Below, one piece after another: positions 53,701 through 62,195 of a DNA stretch of 64,000 bases. The notes below the pieces were generated by a model. The model worked only from the letters and a program-made list of their open reading frames with translations. It made no database searches and was not told where the DNA came from. The DNA comes from an uncultured Collinsella sp. (GTDB lineage: Bacteria > Actinomycetota > Coriobacteriia > Coriobacteriales > Coriobacteriaceae): contig CATWVA010000003.1 of assembly GCA_958354105.1 (NCBI GenBank), forward strand, positions 38,941-102,940, given 5' to 3'. The translations under genes were made by a program, and so were the position numbers. Position 1 is the stretch's first letter. Each line of letters opens with the position of its first letter.

Positions 53701-56620
53701 TTATGAATCCGACCGCGACGGTTTCGATGCCATGGGACTGGACATGGACGCGACGATCGCATGGATGGATCGCTCCGACAGGGAGTACCTGTCTATCGTC
53801 AGAACGTTGCGGGCCTCGGCCTGCCTCGGATATGCTGTGGGACATGGCGCGACCATATTGCCAGGAACCGACGAGGCGCGTGTTTTGGGGGAGTGGGCCC
53901 AGGCTCCGCATTGGCCCGGCTTATTGACTATGGAGACATGTGCCGTACCATACATCGCATTCGTCTCCGCGAAAGGCGTGGACCTTTGTGCAAAAGCGTT
54001 CGAGGAGGAAGATCTAAAGGGTTTCATTTATTCTAGAAAGCCCCTTTGCGCAAAGCTGAGGATGCTCAAGCATCTCCAGAAGATAGGCAGTGAGATTCCT
54101 AGACGCTATCTCTCGAAAGAGTATGGACCGGACGGGTCGATTTTGCTGGCATCCCAGGATGCCTCTGAGATTCACGACATGCTAAGGCCCTTGCTCGCTT
54201 CTTATGATCGAGATCTCGCGATGCATTGCGATGAGGCTATCCTCTTTGGGTCGGCTCGGTTCACCGACCACAAGGACTACTCACTGTCCAATCTCGTTGA
54301 GAGTTTCGAAATGCTTTCTGAGTTCGGGATGGCAACTGAAACTCACGCTTTTGAATTGCTCGAGCTGGACAATGCGGCATCGCAATCGGGTGACAACAGA
54401 ATGTCTAGTGTGCTGATGGAGAAGGTGGCGGATTGGGCGGCGAATGAAGGTCCCGCACAATTGTCAAGAATCCGCTCGCTGCAGCCGGAGTATAGGTATG
54501 ACCATTGCCTTATCGAGCATCAACTCAAGTCTTTGCTGGCGAACGCAGCGTGCTTAGGCGATGTGCTGGCTGTATTTGCTGGCATGCTCGGGAACTCGTC
54601 TTGTTGCTCGGCCGAGGACGTAGAGGGGCTCCGTTTCTGCCTTAAAACATGTAGAGATAAAGCGGTTGAACTCGGATGCGAAGATGGTTTCGAGAGTGAG
54701 GTTACTGACATAGAGAGCGCCATCAAAGACGCGCCAATAACCGAATCGTTTAAATCTGGGGTTGAGAATTCCATCGCAGATGTCCCTCGAGATCTTAGTG
54801 ACCTATCGGATGAAGAGGTAAAGGACATCGCGTTTCGCCAAGAGATTGATCGCTGGTATTGGGAGCCCGTTGCCAAGGCTTGCTCGGAGTTGGTCGGTCG
54901 AGGGCAAGAAAGAAGTGAGGTCTTTAACAGCCTTGTGGAAGCGCGTGGCACTGCTCTTTGCAAAGAGGGATGGGCTCATTTCTCCACATCTGTAACCGAA
55001 CTGATTGACGGCATCGCGAGCTACTCCGATGACGAGTTCTTTTTCAAACTGCTCTCGTGGAAGAACCGAGGGTTGGAAAGATACGGCTTTGGAGCCGCCC
55101 CAAACGATATCATGCATGCAATTATGGTCAGAGCGAGGGTGAGAAACCCGGCGCTTTTCGAGGTGATATTTGAGCTCGAGTGTGACAGCAAACGAAGGTG
55201 GGTCACCTGCAATGGAAAGTGCGATCTGGCTGCTTTGGAAAAGAAATCATCCGGTTTGTCCGAGCCGGAATTGTTGCCCGAGCTTGTGTCGGACATCCTG
55301 CTCGATTCGATCCTCCCTGAAGACCCACATAGGACAGAAAACGCAGTGCGGGGAATCGTCTGGGGCGGTTTACGTTTGAAAAGCATGAGAGAGCGCGTGT
55401 GCGAAGGGCTGGAGGTTCTTCGACCGTATGAACGTATCTTGCTTGAGAAGGCTCTCGGTCGCTGGTGGTGCGCTTTCCCTGGAGACGATGTGATCTGGGA
55501 CTGCTTCACCAAGCTTGTCGATAAGGTTAAAAGGGCGGATGAGGTTTACCTTCTCTCAATTTATACCGGAGCACCCGGGATTATTCTCAAGCCAGGGATT
55601 GACGACCCACAGTTGACCGAAAACAGCAGCTGCGAGGTTCCATCTAGAATAGAAACCTTCCTATCGGAAGCTTATAGCCTTTGCGGTGACGGCTGCGAGG
55701 ACGTCAAAGAAGCCCTGGAATTATGTCGCGGAGGGGAAGTCCGACCGTTTGTTAAACGACATATGCAAAATGACGGGGTCGTTTTTCCAGCGTGCGGACA
55801 GGAGGATTACGGCCAGGAGCTTCTCTATGCTGGATTGTGCCATGGGCGCTGGCGGGCCATTCCGAGCTGCGTAGCCGCTTCGATCCTTGTGGACCCTGCT
55901 GACGTATGGTGCTTCTCGCATTTTCCCTTTTTTAAGGACCCGGTGGCATTCGGGGTGTCAAGGGTTATCGAGTTATTCGAGGCTGGAGCGATTGAAGAAG
56001 CGGAACACGTCGCGGCCAAACTGCCCATGATCGATTTGAATGGGGGCGAGGCGTGCCTAGGCTGGAAGCTGTATATCCCATACGGGAGTCAAGCTGAACA
56101 ATACGAGTATTATGGCTCCGCTCGCATGGCGTCGCTTGATTGCGAAAGCCCAGACGACGTTATTGATAGGGAGTACGGATGCTACGGACTATTGTCGGGA
56201 AAAGGAGGAGGAATGGCCTCCTCCTTTTCCCGAAACAGCATATCATTGTGCAATGCGCTGGCCGGTTGCATAACCATGACGTTCTGCGATTGCCAGGTAT
56301 TCCCTTCCCGTGCTATGAGGATGCTTGGTTTCATTCCGAAAATCGACAATCCTCTAATTTGGGTTGATGCATTAGGAAACCGAGTTACTTGGTTCGAACA
56401 ATTTTGCTTCCCCGTGGAAAAGGGCTTTCGTCATTCTGTCTACTATCAACAGCCGCGGTTATGGAGGTGGGTCTTTAACAAGGAGCTCGTGGAGAAAGCC
56501 GCAAAAGAACATGGATGTCGCATCTATTGGTCCACGAAGTCGAGCAATCATGTTGACCAGATAAAGGATCGATACGACATGTGCGAGGCCATAAAAATGA
56601 TGTCGCCTTTTGAGAAATGA
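50741..56620 (+). CDS. Giant STAND ATPase with N-terminal Cap4/DUF4297-like nuclease, putative anti-phage
   Basis: The 1959-residue protein has three parts. Residues 1-150 look like a restriction-like nuclease: a glutamate in YWFEWYVGLDYV, VDDVVVRR (about 49) and CVQVKHKK (about 65) give the E-D-QxK order of the DUF4297/Cap4 and Mrr folds. Residues about 290-560 are a STAND ATPase: Walker A GGPGSGKTRL (about 310) and Walker B TILVIDGIDHAAR (about 415). The remaining 1400 residues are mostly helical, as in repeat-type sensor regions. This nuclease-STAND-sensor order is that of Avs/NLR-like immune proteins. Start TTG 50741 with AGGA six bases upstream. Alone in its transcription unit. Confidence 0.8.
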   Translation: MSSEYCQPGAGDPYWFEWYVGLDYVISMLAGLDQIESVTFQEVGLEGVDDVVVRRSHGLPMVCVQVKHKKASTATANNLTFGSLVAEGESGEKQSPNKSLLASLAAGWKQVSRKEEAIPEIILYTNRALGKNKTGAEYMGKPYKRLPLGEFWDKLSVELGSVASSSDITFDDPDLDMQWHEFADSTKLEEPDIVPFLRNLTIRAGAPSLHDEEIKLMGRLRDEVCGGSEELASRVFDLLAAELRRWTTAAGDNMVSAEIARKCVCKLNRNPMDIPIEVPIPIPVFPSRERLCLLLRDRLESSNSRVIFLQGGPGSGKTRLVSCLCERMSPRPFRFYAFKPLDVDDFSYSPDAGIVSPRELWGTLLNQLRDTPELAGEKPKIPIFNELCADDELRSEVLRLAKSLSTKRGCKTILVIDGIDHAARAKERLTFLEHLPSPKSIPEGVQILVSGQPANLYSAYPQWLKGEHVGVEMERLPNIDADDVNALLSDRADFSDRETLVLSNEIINITNGNTLSVVYAVHAIAGETDCGCAIEKLRSLGLSENVEEYYESIWQKANDKIQQHHGSGSNALGLIASSMHLLDGAIYPKLLCNAFPDSFSEEYVVARDIAILSPLLRKCADGSTRPIHNDFRLFVSSKALEPGMEGYLRFASGSLADAALGMEGDVVRSCYAVRLLAASGRVEDCISLFDTSYVIDAVAHGVPWSLLCEQAKTVYGMACESGKLENVLRVQLALSTLSQVNEHFEYWLERRPFLHLEELVGMDYMVPPLNKETATLYATTLERCLWLLKDAGCTEQSDELYGIWFSGLSPLTALNILSDSDEEDGVLEEDDSASMLMSAWGGLAATRGLDYDDFLFAPDLGGDAENLQCRFRDAFVRGLLMQSSLEDDDLSKIAGLSITVDAATNMMRDLLTGALPASRTAQRAFFSKLSAYSFKLEIGTIAYALCLSEGLHVSSAGRSEPLLCHREGNVYSEGFTLGLFAESFIFGYESDRDGFDAMGLDMDATIAWMDRSDREYLSIVRTLRASACLGYAVGHGATILPGTDEARVLGEWAQAPHWPGLLTMETCAVPYIAFVSAKGVDLCAKAFEEEDLKGFIYSRKPLCAKLRMLKHLQKIGSEIPRRYLSKEYGPDGSILLASQDASEIHDMLRPLLASYDRDLAMHCDEAILFGSARFTDHKDYSLSNLVESFEMLSEFGMATETHAFELLELDNAASQSGDNRMSSVLMEKVADWAANEGPAQLSRIRSLQPEYRYDHCLIEHQLKSLLANAACLGDVLAVFAGMLGNSSCCSAEDVEGLRFCLKTCRDKAVELGCEDGFESEVTDIESAIKDAPITESFKSGVENSIADVPRDLSDLSDEEVKDIAFRQEIDRWYWEPVAKACSELVGRGQERSEVFNSLVEARGTALCKEGWAHFSTSVTELIDGIASYSDDEFFFKLLSWKNRGLERYGFGAAPNDIMHAIMVRARVRNPALFEVIFELECDSKRRWVTCNGKCDLAALEKKSSGLSEPELLPELVSDILLDSILPEDPHRTENAVRGIVWGGLRLKSMRERVCEGLEVLRPYERILLEKALGRWWCAFPGDDVIWDCFTKLVDKVKRADEVYLLSIYTGAPGIILKPGIDDPQLTENSSCEVPSRIETFLSEAYSLCGDGCEDVKEALELCRGGEVRPFVKRHMQNDGVVFPACGQEDYGQELLYAGLCHGRWRAIPSCVAASILVDPADVWCFSHFPFFKDPVAFGVSRVIELFEAGAIEEAEHVAAKLPMIDLNGGEACLGWKLYIPYGSQAEQYEYYGSARMASLDCESPDDVIDREYGCYGLLSGKGGGMASSFSRNSISLCNALAGCITMTFCDCQVFPSRAMRMLGFIPKIDNPLIWVDALGNRVTWFEQFCFPVEKGFRHSVYYQQPRLWRWVFNKELVEKAAKEHGCRIYWSTKSSNHVDQIKDRYDMCEAIKMMSPFEK
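56195..56233. repeat. Perfect inverted repeat inside the STAND gene
   Basis: TCGGGAAAAGGAGGAGG (56195-56211) and its exact complement (56217-56233) enclose five bases, within codons for GLLSGKGGGMASSFSRN. A 17-bp perfect stem inside a coding region is unusual. Confidence 0.85.
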
Positions 56621-56697
56621 TCGCATGAATCGCGTGAGCTGTGACAACAGGAAGGAGAAGGCGTGCACTTGGCACAGCATCTATATATCCTGCTTCA

Positions 56698-56847
56698 TGT
56701 AGAGCGTTGGCCCACCACGTTGCGGGACGCCGTGTGCTGCCGGTAGCGCTTGCAGAACCTGTTGTAGGACATCGACGGGGCGCCGGCCTCCGCGCAATCG
56801 CAGGCGTACTCCGCCTGCAGGAGTTTGAGCGTGACGGGGATGGGCGG
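56698..56847 (-). mobile_element. Remnant of IS21-family transposase IstA
   Basis: On the minus strand about 50 codons read VTLKLLQAEYACDCAEAG then APSMSYNRFCKRYRQH, which matches the region of IstA with the form LxxLxxEYxxxCxxxGxxxxxYxxFCxxY recalled from IS21 elements. Both ends are missing. It runs into the 114-bp repeat at 56827-56940. The spacer 56621-57010 contains nothing else recognised. Confidence 0.6.
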
Positions 56848-56940
56848 GAGGACGTTTAATTGCGGTGCCGAACGGCAATATCCGGCCGGGTGGACGGCGG
56901 TGCCGATTCGCAATATATGTGGTGTCGAAAGGGCCTTGGA
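56827..56940. repeat. 114-bp direct repeat, left copy
   Basis: It aligns without gaps to 61943-62056 with about 12 mismatches by hand count. Each copy contains two tandem versions of CGGTGCCGAnnCGCAATAT about 36 bases apart, like the multiple terminal repeats of IS21-type elements. The pair brackets the YobI-like module in direct orientation. Confidence 0.85.
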
Positions 56941-57025
56941 ATCATCTAGAAGATGAATCAGAGAATCCAAAATGCAGAGTGATAATCAAGGTATTGCCAA
57001 TTGATCTTTAATGGCGGAGGAGACA

Positions 57026-57668
57026 ATGGACCTAACGAATCAACCTGAGTACATCTCAGCGATTGTGGCAATCATTGAGTTGTTCATTTCTTGTTACCAA
57101 GCTCGTCTCAGTAATAAACAGTCTCTATTTAATCGACGTTTAAATATTTGGATAACCGTCGATAAACTCATGAGCGTTTACGCAAAAAAACGCGAAGAAC
57201 TTGGAGCATAACGACGAACCGCAACTGGCTATCGACCGGCTATTTGTTTGGCTAACTAACACCACGTACTTGCAATCAATTTCAGCCTCAATAAATCATG
57301 TGTTAGATGCCGACTCTCAACTTAAATTGCATTTAAAGCTTGATGAAATGAGAACGCTCGCTATGGAGGCGAAATTTTGCTTCAAAGGAAAGAGTGGAGA
57401 CGCAATAGCCGAATTCATAGAAGCTTATCAATCCCTTTTGTTTTCAATGTATCAGTATCAAATTCTATTGAATAAGATGTCTCAGAGTGCAAAGGAATAT
57501 CAATGGACGCTTGAACAGGCCTCTGAAAAGTTACATGAGCCCAAACAACGAAAAGATCTCTTTGAAAAAGAAAACGCTCTTGCAGCTTCATACAAGACTC
57601 TATGTCAGCAAAACAAGTGGGGTGCAATTCAGTGGCAAATACAACTAGCAGGTCCTATATGGCGCTGA
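57026..57668 (+). pseudogene. Small membrane-anchored unknown protein, frameshifted at an A7 tract
   Basis: Two overlapping frames (57026 to 57211, then from about 57201 to 57668) join into a single protein of about 213 residues if one A is removed from the run of seven A at about 57183-57189. The joined product has an N-terminal hydrophobic helix (PEYISAIVAIIELFISCYQ), then a helical cytoplasmic region (LAIDRLFVWLTNTTYLQSIS ...). No family was recognised. GGAGG lies five bases before ATG 57026. As written it is broken; a sequencing indel, a true mutation or transcript slippage would all explain it. It precedes the YobI-like ATPase in the same direction. Confidence 0.65.
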
Positions 57669-58019
57669 GAGAATCGATGGATTACGGGATGACTGGTAAC
57701 AGCACTCAGTTTCTACTGAGATTCTAAACAAGCTATGACCTGATGCAGTTCTAATTCAAGAAGTACTTATTGAAAAGCGCTTAATAGCAATAAGGGAAGG
57801 GTATGTGAGCAGGTGCCGATTTGCCCCTTTCAAATAAAACCAATTTGGTACTTATTAAGTCTTATAGGTTGGTCCCGTCCATCTTTACTAGACCACAAGC
57901 TGATACCATATTTTTATTCAAGTCGGCAATTAGCGCTCCCGACTTGATTCCATCATCTTAATACCATTGACCCAAATGTATTAAGTAATGCGGCTTTATA
58001 TCGGAAGGTTGGTTGCGCC
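57669..58019. other. Spacer before the YobI-like gene
   Basis: A+T-rich, with no gene seen. A short hairpin (CAAGTCGG 57919-57926 with CCGACTTG 57939-57946) lies after a run of T and about 75 bases upstream of the start. No confident promoter was identified. Confidence 0.5.
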
Positions 58020-61000
58020 TTGAGCATTATTAGCAGATTCCGGCTTGCTTCCAAGGAGGGTATTTGCCAGGAAAATCAACTTAGACCAATGACTCCAAAG
58101 TATGATTCTAGTCAACATGGTCGATACGTTGGCCGGCTTAACGATGCTTTATATAAGCAAAATTGCAAAAATGTAGCTCTCTCAGGATCTTACGGAAGTG
58201 GCAAGAGCAGCATTTTGGAACAATTTGCCAAAGAAGCGAAGGCGGAAGGTCATTATATTGCAAAAGTTAGTTTGGCAAATTTTTGTACCGGCCCGAGCAG
58301 CGATGGGTCAGATTCCAAACCTTCAACAACAGCATTACTTGAACGCGAAATCTTAGGCCAGCTTCTTTATCAAGGAAATCCTTCGAAAGCGAGTAAGTCG
58401 TCTTTCAATCAAGTTCATAACATTCCCCTATATCGTCAGATCCCGAAAATCCTATCCCTATCGTTAGTTCTATTTACAGCCATTATCATCGCGATGCTTC
58501 TCCCAGGCGCCATAAAGGGAGATGCCGAACGCTGGTTCAATGCTCTAGCAAGCATGAATGATGATTCCCTGCATCATTGTTTATTGATACTCATCGCCAT
58601 AGCTGCCGTTACGTTTTTCCTGACTACAATTATTTCTGCATGTCTACTTTCGTCTATAAACAGCCTGCATCTAAAATCAATCTCGACATCAGGCTTGAAC
58701 CTATCGCTCGATAAGGAAGTCGGCGACTCTTCATACTTCAATAAATATAGGGACGAGCTTATTTATCTCTTCGAAATTAATAAGTACGACACCGTAATTT
58801 TCGAAGATATTGATCGCTTTGACGATCTGGGCATTTTTGACGAACTGCGGAAACTCAATGACCTTTTAAACTTAGCGCCTGGCATTGTTGGCAAAAATGG
58901 CAATAAGGTTGTTAGATTTGTATATGCTATAAAGGACAGCATATTTACCTTTGGTAATGAGTCCAAAGGAGCTTCAAAAGAAGTTCTTGGCTCCGGTCGT
59001 GTCAAGTTTTTCGACATGGTCATTTCTGTAGTGCCGTTTATTTCTAAGTTTAATGCCAATGAAATGGCCGCCAAAGTTTTCGTTTCGGAGCTAAAGGATG
59101 CCGGTCAGACAGACGAAGGTGCGCGCTATTCTGATTTACTTCTTCTGGCCGCTCCATATATTGCAGACATGCGCTTGATGGTCAGCATCCGTAATGACTA
59201 TCTGGTCATGACACATGAAATGGGTTCCCCTTCTTTCGGTAGTCCCTCTGCATTGGGGTTGACCTGTACAGGCATTTTGGCAATTGCTATTTATAAAAAC
59301 CTCTATCCTCTTGAATATGAGGACCTTCGAATCGGCAAGGGCAAGTTAAATGAGCTGTACGACATACATCAAAAGGGGATTAATCGATTGCTTCCGCAGT
59401 ATTTGGCTGCAACTAAACTCGTCCAACGCTTCAAAGAACACGGTGATCTTGTGGATGAGATTGCCGAAACGCTGGGCAATGAGCTTAAGGAGGCTTTGGA
59501 TGAACGCGTCTATTCAATAAGCTGTCTATCAATAGGAAATAATTCTTTTGACACGCGAAGCAATTACTCTGACAGCATATTTCGAAAGAGTTTCTGGGTA
59601 GAGTTCTTTTCACTTAACCCCGAGGAATTCCTCTATATCGGCCATGGTCCCAATTATGGCAGCGAAGGTGTAAGGCTGACCAAAAGAGAGTTTCTTGACT
59701 TAGTTGGTATCGATTTGCCTGATATCGGAATGAAAGTTCTGTTGAACGATGGATTTAGCGACACCTCGTTTGCCAGCTTAGATTCAAAAACCGAACAACT
59801 TCGTACTGCTGATTTTTATTCTAAGCAAGATTTGCTTTGTCCAATCAATACCAATGGAGGGGAAGAGCGTCTTGAATCCTTTGCCAAAATTGTTAAACAA
59901 ATAATAGGCGACGAACTTGTTTGCGAACTTATTAGGAAGGGTTATATAAGAAAAGACTTTGACCTTTACATATCTAAATATCCTACTGATGCAAAGCCGC
60001 GCGTTATTAACTTTGTCTATCACTGCTATCAGCGCGGTGTTCAGGACCTCGATTATTTCTTAGATGATGACGATTGCAATGCAGTTTTAAAAATCATTCC
60101 GACCGTTCACTTGGATCGTCCTTGTTGTTTCAACCGTTATTTGCTGTCGCATATTCTTGGCGGAGGGAACGCTCCTTCAGCCAATGTTGGTCGTGATGCA
60201 GTCATTACAACTGTAAACGGTATCGTCAACAATTACACAAGCTCAGGAAGACAGATAATCGAACGCTTGCTTGAGGAATATCCCAACAATAAGAGTCTTG
60301 TGCACAAGTTTATTTCGGCATTGCTTAATCAAACCGAGCGTAGCTTCGATATCCTCATTGAGTCATCAGGGAGCGTTTGCGCGACTCAGTCCCAGCGCGA
60401 GCTTGTTTCCTATGCTTTTGCGAACATGAATCTGGATGTTTCTTATACATGCGAGTCGATTTCTTCCTGGCTGTCGAAAAATATTGAGACCATGTCAATC
60501 GCTGATGCAGTCTCAAACGAAACTAGGGCTAATGTTATAGCGAATTATCTCAGTAGATGTTCAATTACCATTCACAAGCTAAGCGCTCTTGGAACTGAAC
60601 TCAGCTCTTCGGTTGCCGAACTTGGAAACTATGACGTCACGCGCGCCAACTTGTTGTCTGCATGCAAAGCATCGGATCTTCCAACGCTAGACACGCTCGA
60701 GGAAGCATATCCTTCTGTCTATAGAAGGGTCGTTTCTTCTGAGGATTCGCTTAATTCTTACCTGACGGCTTTATATCCAGCTGAATATTCGATTGCTGGA
60801 TTCCCGCCCTTTATCTTTACTAGCCTCTGTCGAGCTGCGGAGTCATGGAGCGATTCGGCCAACGTTGACGAACTCGCAAGTTCAATCATTGCCAAAATAA
60901 AACTAGACGGTGGCAAAGTTAATCTGAATGAACTCGATCCTAACAATTCAATTGATAATACAGGCGCCATGGGAATCGCGCTGGTTCGAGAGCTCGTTTT

Positions 61001-61640
61001 CAACCAAAAAGTTGCAGGGACATTAAGCAATGCAAGCCTTATCTTGAAGCTCGAAAATGTCGATGAATTGAGTAGCGAGCTTTGCCTGTTTGATAGATTT
61101 ATAAAAGAATTTCCGATTATTGAAATGCCTGTCGACCAAACTCTGGATGATTCTGTCGTTCTGGACCTTGCTATTGGATTATTGTACAAGGCACATCCGA
61201 TATCTACCAATTTGCTCAACGCAATGACCCGGCTAAGGGCGATTAACAGAAGCGTTTTCCCTCTTACGATTAATAAAGAGTCGATTGGTAAAATGCATTG
61301 CTATGACCCTGTCCTCGTTGAGCTGACCGAGAGAAACTTTATTGGACCAGCAAAGACTGTTTATGAGTATTTAGACGGACCCAAGTGGAATTTTCGCAGG
61401 AAGGTTCTAAAAAAGCTACTGCAAAAATATCCTACGAAAGACCGGTCTATCCTACCTCGACTCTTTTCGTGTGATTTACCACGAATTGTTTCCGCTGCAA
61501 AGTCCTGGGGATCGTGGTTGGCTGTGGATATCGCATCTTATCCGCACTATTACATCGATCAGAGCTGCGAGGATGATTCCGAAAAGGCGAAAGTGATCAT
61601 GAAGATTAAAGAAAAAGCTGAAGAGCACGGCCTACTATAG
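58020..61640 (+). CDS. YobI-like membrane P-loop ATPase
   Basis: The 1206-residue protein matches the recalled YobI family of P-loop NTPases. Walker A is LSGSYGSGKSSIL (about residue 56-66). Two membrane helices interrupt the ATPase domain (ILSLSLVLFTAIIIAMLLPG near 140-160 and LILIAIAAVTFFLTTIISA near 190-210). Walker B follows as TVIFEDIDRFDDLGIF (about 258), and LLLLAAPYIADMRLMVSIRN is a sensor-like region. About 800 C-terminal residues are helical and unassigned. KAP/YobI ATPases are poorly understood, and some related proteins occur in defence islands. The start is TTG 58020 with GGAAGG upstream. It may act with the broken small gene just before it. Confidence 0.8.
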   Translation: MSIISRFRLASKEGICQENQLRPMTPKYDSSQHGRYVGRLNDALYKQNCKNVALSGSYGSGKSSILEQFAKEAKAEGHYIAKVSLANFCTGPSSDGSDSKPSTTALLEREILGQLLYQGNPSKASKSSFNQVHNIPLYRQIPKILSLSLVLFTAIIIAMLLPGAIKGDAERWFNALASMNDDSLHHCLLILIAIAAVTFFLTTIISACLLSSINSLHLKSISTSGLNLSLDKEVGDSSYFNKYRDELIYLFEINKYDTVIFEDIDRFDDLGIFDELRKLNDLLNLAPGIVGKNGNKVVRFVYAIKDSIFTFGNESKGASKEVLGSGRVKFFDMVISVVPFISKFNANEMAAKVFVSELKDAGQTDEGARYSDLLLLAAPYIADMRLMVSIRNDYLVMTHEMGSPSFGSPSALGLTCTGILAIAIYKNLYPLEYEDLRIGKGKLNELYDIHQKGINRLLPQYLAATKLVQRFKEHGDLVDEIAETLGNELKEALDERVYSISCLSIGNNSFDTRSNYSDSIFRKSFWVEFFSLNPEEFLYIGHGPNYGSEGVRLTKREFLDLVGIDLPDIGMKVLLNDGFSDTSFASLDSKTEQLRTADFYSKQDLLCPINTNGGEERLESFAKIVKQIIGDELVCELIRKGYIRKDFDLYISKYPTDAKPRVINFVYHCYQRGVQDLDYFLDDDDCNAVLKIIPTVHLDRPCCFNRYLLSHILGGGNAPSANVGRDAVITTVNGIVNNYTSSGRQIIERLLEEYPNNKSLVHKFISALLNQTERSFDILIESSGSVCATQSQRELVSYAFANMNLDVSYTCESISSWLSKNIETMSIADAVSNETRANVIANYLSRCSITIHKLSALGTELSSSVAELGNYDVTRANLLSACKASDLPTLDTLEEAYPSVYRRVVSSEDSLNSYLTALYPAEYSIAGFPPFIFTSLCRAAESWSDSANVDELASSIIAKIKLDGGKVNLNELDPNNSIDNTGAMGIALVRELVFNQKVAGTLSNASLILKLENVDELSSELCLFDRFIKEFPIIEMPVDQTLDDSVVLDLAIGLLYKAHPISTNLLNAMTRLRAINRSVFPLTINKESIGKMHCYDPVLVELTERNFIGPAKTVYEYLDGPKWNFRRKVLKKLLQKYPTKDRSILPRLFSCDLPRIVSAAKSWGSWLAVDIASYPHYYIDQSCEDDSEKAKVIMKIKEKAEEHGLL

Positions 61641-61668
61641 CTTGCCCTGCCTTTGCTGCGACCAAAAG

Positions 61669-61705
61669 CGGCATTCGCATACGCAGCATGTATGTGAATG
61701 CCGCC
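61669..61705. terminator. Hairpin after the YobI-like gene
   Basis: GCGGCATTC and GAATGCCGC pair, with an inner ATAC / GTAT pair, 28 bases after the stop. No T-run follows, so termination is uncertain. Confidence 0.5.
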
Positions 61706-61743
61706 CGTAGAGCAAAAGTCTGTGCCACATCATCAAGATCGGC

Positions 61744-61976
61744 ATGTTCGACGCACAAGAGTTCTATTCAATAAGGAACGTAGAAACATACAGCGGAACA
61801 AGCATTCTGGCTAAAAGGATCGGTGAACGGGCGATCGCGTTCTACGACAGCCCGTTCACTGACCTCAGCCTCAGGACCCCCCCTGGCCCTGATCCTTCTC
61901 GCCACGTGGAACCTCCTCGTTCTCTGGACTGCATGGCAGCCCGAGCGTAACGGGGATGCGCGGGGAGGCGTTTAAT
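61744..61976 (+). pseudogene. Possible small membrane ORF, frameshifted at a C7 tract
   Basis: An ATG frame (begins MFDAQEFYSIRNVETYSG) reaches a run of seven C at about 61877-61883. With one C fewer it continues as a hydrophobic stretch (LALILLATWNLLVLWTAWQ) to a TAA at about 61974-61976, inside the right 114-bp repeat. The hydrophobic continuation is suggestive but no family was recognised and the ribosome site is weak. The rest of 61641-62195 holds the hairpin and the repeat, and is otherwise empty. Confidence 0.3.
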
Positions 61977-62056
61977 GGCGGTGCCGAACCGCAATATCCG
62001 GCCGGGTGGACGACGGTGCCGATTCGCAATATAGGTGATGTCGAAAGGACCTAGGA
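61943..62056. repeat. 114-bp direct repeat, right copy
   Basis: Same orientation as 56827-56940 and about 89% identical by hand alignment; the tandem CGGTGCCGAnnCGCAATAT motif is retained. It lies 300 bases after the YobI-like stop and 140 bases before the next gene. Confidence 0.85.
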
Positions 62057-62195
62057 CTCAACTGAGAAGAGCATGGCGTTCGGGGACACCTCCGCTCACC
62101 GAATCATCACCTGCTGTCTAAACTGTTAGCTCATCAATCCACCAGCAGGAATACAATTGCATCATCATTAATATGATTGCTAAGGAGATACTTTA

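Noticed and set aside
57183..57189. Programmed -1 ribosomal frameshift at A AAA AAA
   Set aside because: The second frame is +1 relative to the first, so a -1 slip would not join them.
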